Source: Gammaproteobacteria bacterium (GTDB lineage Bacteria; Pseudomonadota; Gammaproteobacteria; DSM-16500). Taken from it: 7,131 nt of DNA. The stretch is taken from NCBI GenBank assembly GCA_004322325.1, contig SCTP01000173.1:1-7131 (forward strand). The letters run 5' to 3'. Within the stretch, counting starts at the first letter, position 1, and each line of letters opens with the position of its first letter. A program made the translations under genes and the position numbers. Under the pieces are notes generated by a model. That model saw only the letters and a program-made list of their open reading frames with translations, did no database searches and was not told where the DNA came from. Shown here in pieces: positions 6,387 through 7,131 of the stretch.

Positions 6387-7131
6387 ATGGGGATAGTCAA
6401 TTCGGTTCGTGATCTTTTTCGTAATATTTCCCACATGAAGGAAGGTCTTGATAATCAATCCTCTCTTATTAATGATAAATTGATAGAACTTATTGAGGGA
6501 GTAAGAAATCAGACGGCAGTGATGAATCGCCATTTAACCCGGCAGGTTGACCTTCTCAATGAAAAGCTGATGTTAATAGAGCATAAGCTTTCTTACCAAG
6601 GTATAAATACAGAGAGCGACCTTCAAGAGCCCTCATCTTCACGTAAACCTGGAGGGTTTAAAGCAGCAGAACAAAGTATGCCTTTAATGTTTGCCCCTAA
6701 AACATTTAATACCAGCCATCCTGATTATAACGCACATGAGGCACGTAATTTTCCTGATACAATCATAAATGCTGATGTAAACGTGAATAATTTAGTCTAC
6801 CAAGCATTAAAAAAACTTAGGGAAGGAGATAAAATACCGCATTATCAATGGGACACCATTTTAAAGGAAGCTCTTGAAGAAATAAAAACTATCCCTCATG
6901 CAAATGAAATCTTTGAGCGAAAAGCTTTCATGGAAAGCTATCTCAAAGAACTAGAAAAGAAATATGGCGCTTTTTATCAACCTGGTTGGGTAAATATGGA
7001 AGATGCTTTATTCTTATATTGGGTCGTCCGTCAATTAAAACCCAAGACTATTGTGCAAACAGGGGTATGTAATGGGTTATCTAGTGCATTTATGATGCTG
7101 GCACTAGTTAAAAACGGCAATGAAGGTAGGT
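6387..7131 (+). CDS. Coiled-coil protein with methyltransferase-like domain (partial, C-terminus outside window)
   Basis: An open frame from ATG 6387 to the right edge gives 248 codons without a stop, with AAGGAG 6 bases before the start. Residues about 18-70 are rich in Leu, Ile, Glu, Asn and Lys with heptad-like spacing (for example LINDKLIELIEGV and VDLLNEKLMLIEHKL), suggesting a coiled coil. Residues about 72-130 form a polar linker. From about 134 a helical region leads to FMESYLKELEKKYGAFY and WVNMEDALFLYWVVRQLKPKTIVQTGVCNGLSS (starting at 201, named here in part: motif TGVCNGLSS at 225-233). The last part resembles motif I of class I SAM methyltransferases of the Methyltransf_24 kind, with Gln224 where an acidic residue is common. 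The domain is cut just after motif I, so the reaction cannot be stated. In a polysaccharide cluster a glycan-modifying methyltransferase is the natural guess. The AT-rich codon use matches the left flank rather than the GT-C pair. Confidence 0.7.
   Translation, partial: MGIVNSVRDLFRNISHMKEGLDNQSSLINDKLIELIEGVRNQTAVMNRHLTRQVDLLNEKLMLIEHKLSYQGINTESDLQEPSSSRKPGGFKAAEQSMPLMFAPKTFNTSHPDYNAHEARNFPDTIINADVNVNNLVYQALKKLREGDKIPHYQWDTILKEALEEIKTIPHANEIFERKAFMESYLKELEKKYGAFYQPGWVNMEDALFLYWVVRQLKPKTIVQTGVCNGLSSAFMMLALVKNGNEGR

Overview
The window looks like part of a surface-polysaccharide (O-antigen or capsule type) gene cluster from a Gram-negative bacterium. It has nucleotide-sugar synthesis genes, two methyltransferase-type genes cut by the window edges, and two large membrane proteins resembling GT-C glycosyltransferases. 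The flanking genes are AT-rich: lines I counted by eye run about 33-45% G+C. The central membrane-protein pair is richer, at about 40-60% per line. No rRNA, tRNA, CRISPR array or transposase is visible, and the species cannot be named from this sequence.

Layout. Positions 1-809 (minus, cut at the left edge) encode a zinc-binding sugar C-methyltransferase. A 99-bp divergent spacer carries a perfect 10-bp inverted repeat. Next, on plus, are rfbF (glucose-1-phosphate cytidylyltransferase, start best placed at GTG 909) and rfbG (CDP-glucose 4,6-dehydratase), 19 bp apart. A possible 55-codon gene or gene remnant lies on minus at 2747-2914 and overlaps the end of rfbG. Positions 3069-4676 and 4673-6289 hold two tandem, closely related membrane proteins of 535 and 538 residues that overlap by ATGA. 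From 6387 to the right edge there is an open gene with a coiled-coil-like N-terminus, a linker and the beginning of a methyltransferase-like domain.

How the genes may work together. RfbF and RfbG make CDP-4-keto-6-deoxyglucose from glucose-1-phosphate and CTP. The rfbH dehydratase that usually follows in 3,6-dideoxyhexose pathways is not next to rfbG here. Instead a C-methyltransferase of the TylC3/NovU type lies divergently, so a C-methylated (branched) 6-deoxyhexose is a reasonable prediction. The two GT-C-like membrane proteins could transfer a lipid-linked sugar to the glycan on the periplasmic side. Their substrates cannot be read from the sequence.

The most unusual part is the tandem membrane-protein pair. 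It is highly conserved over the first 258 residues, but indels are concentrated in an extramembrane part, including a loop between two cysteines that is 7 residues long in one copy and 15 in the other.
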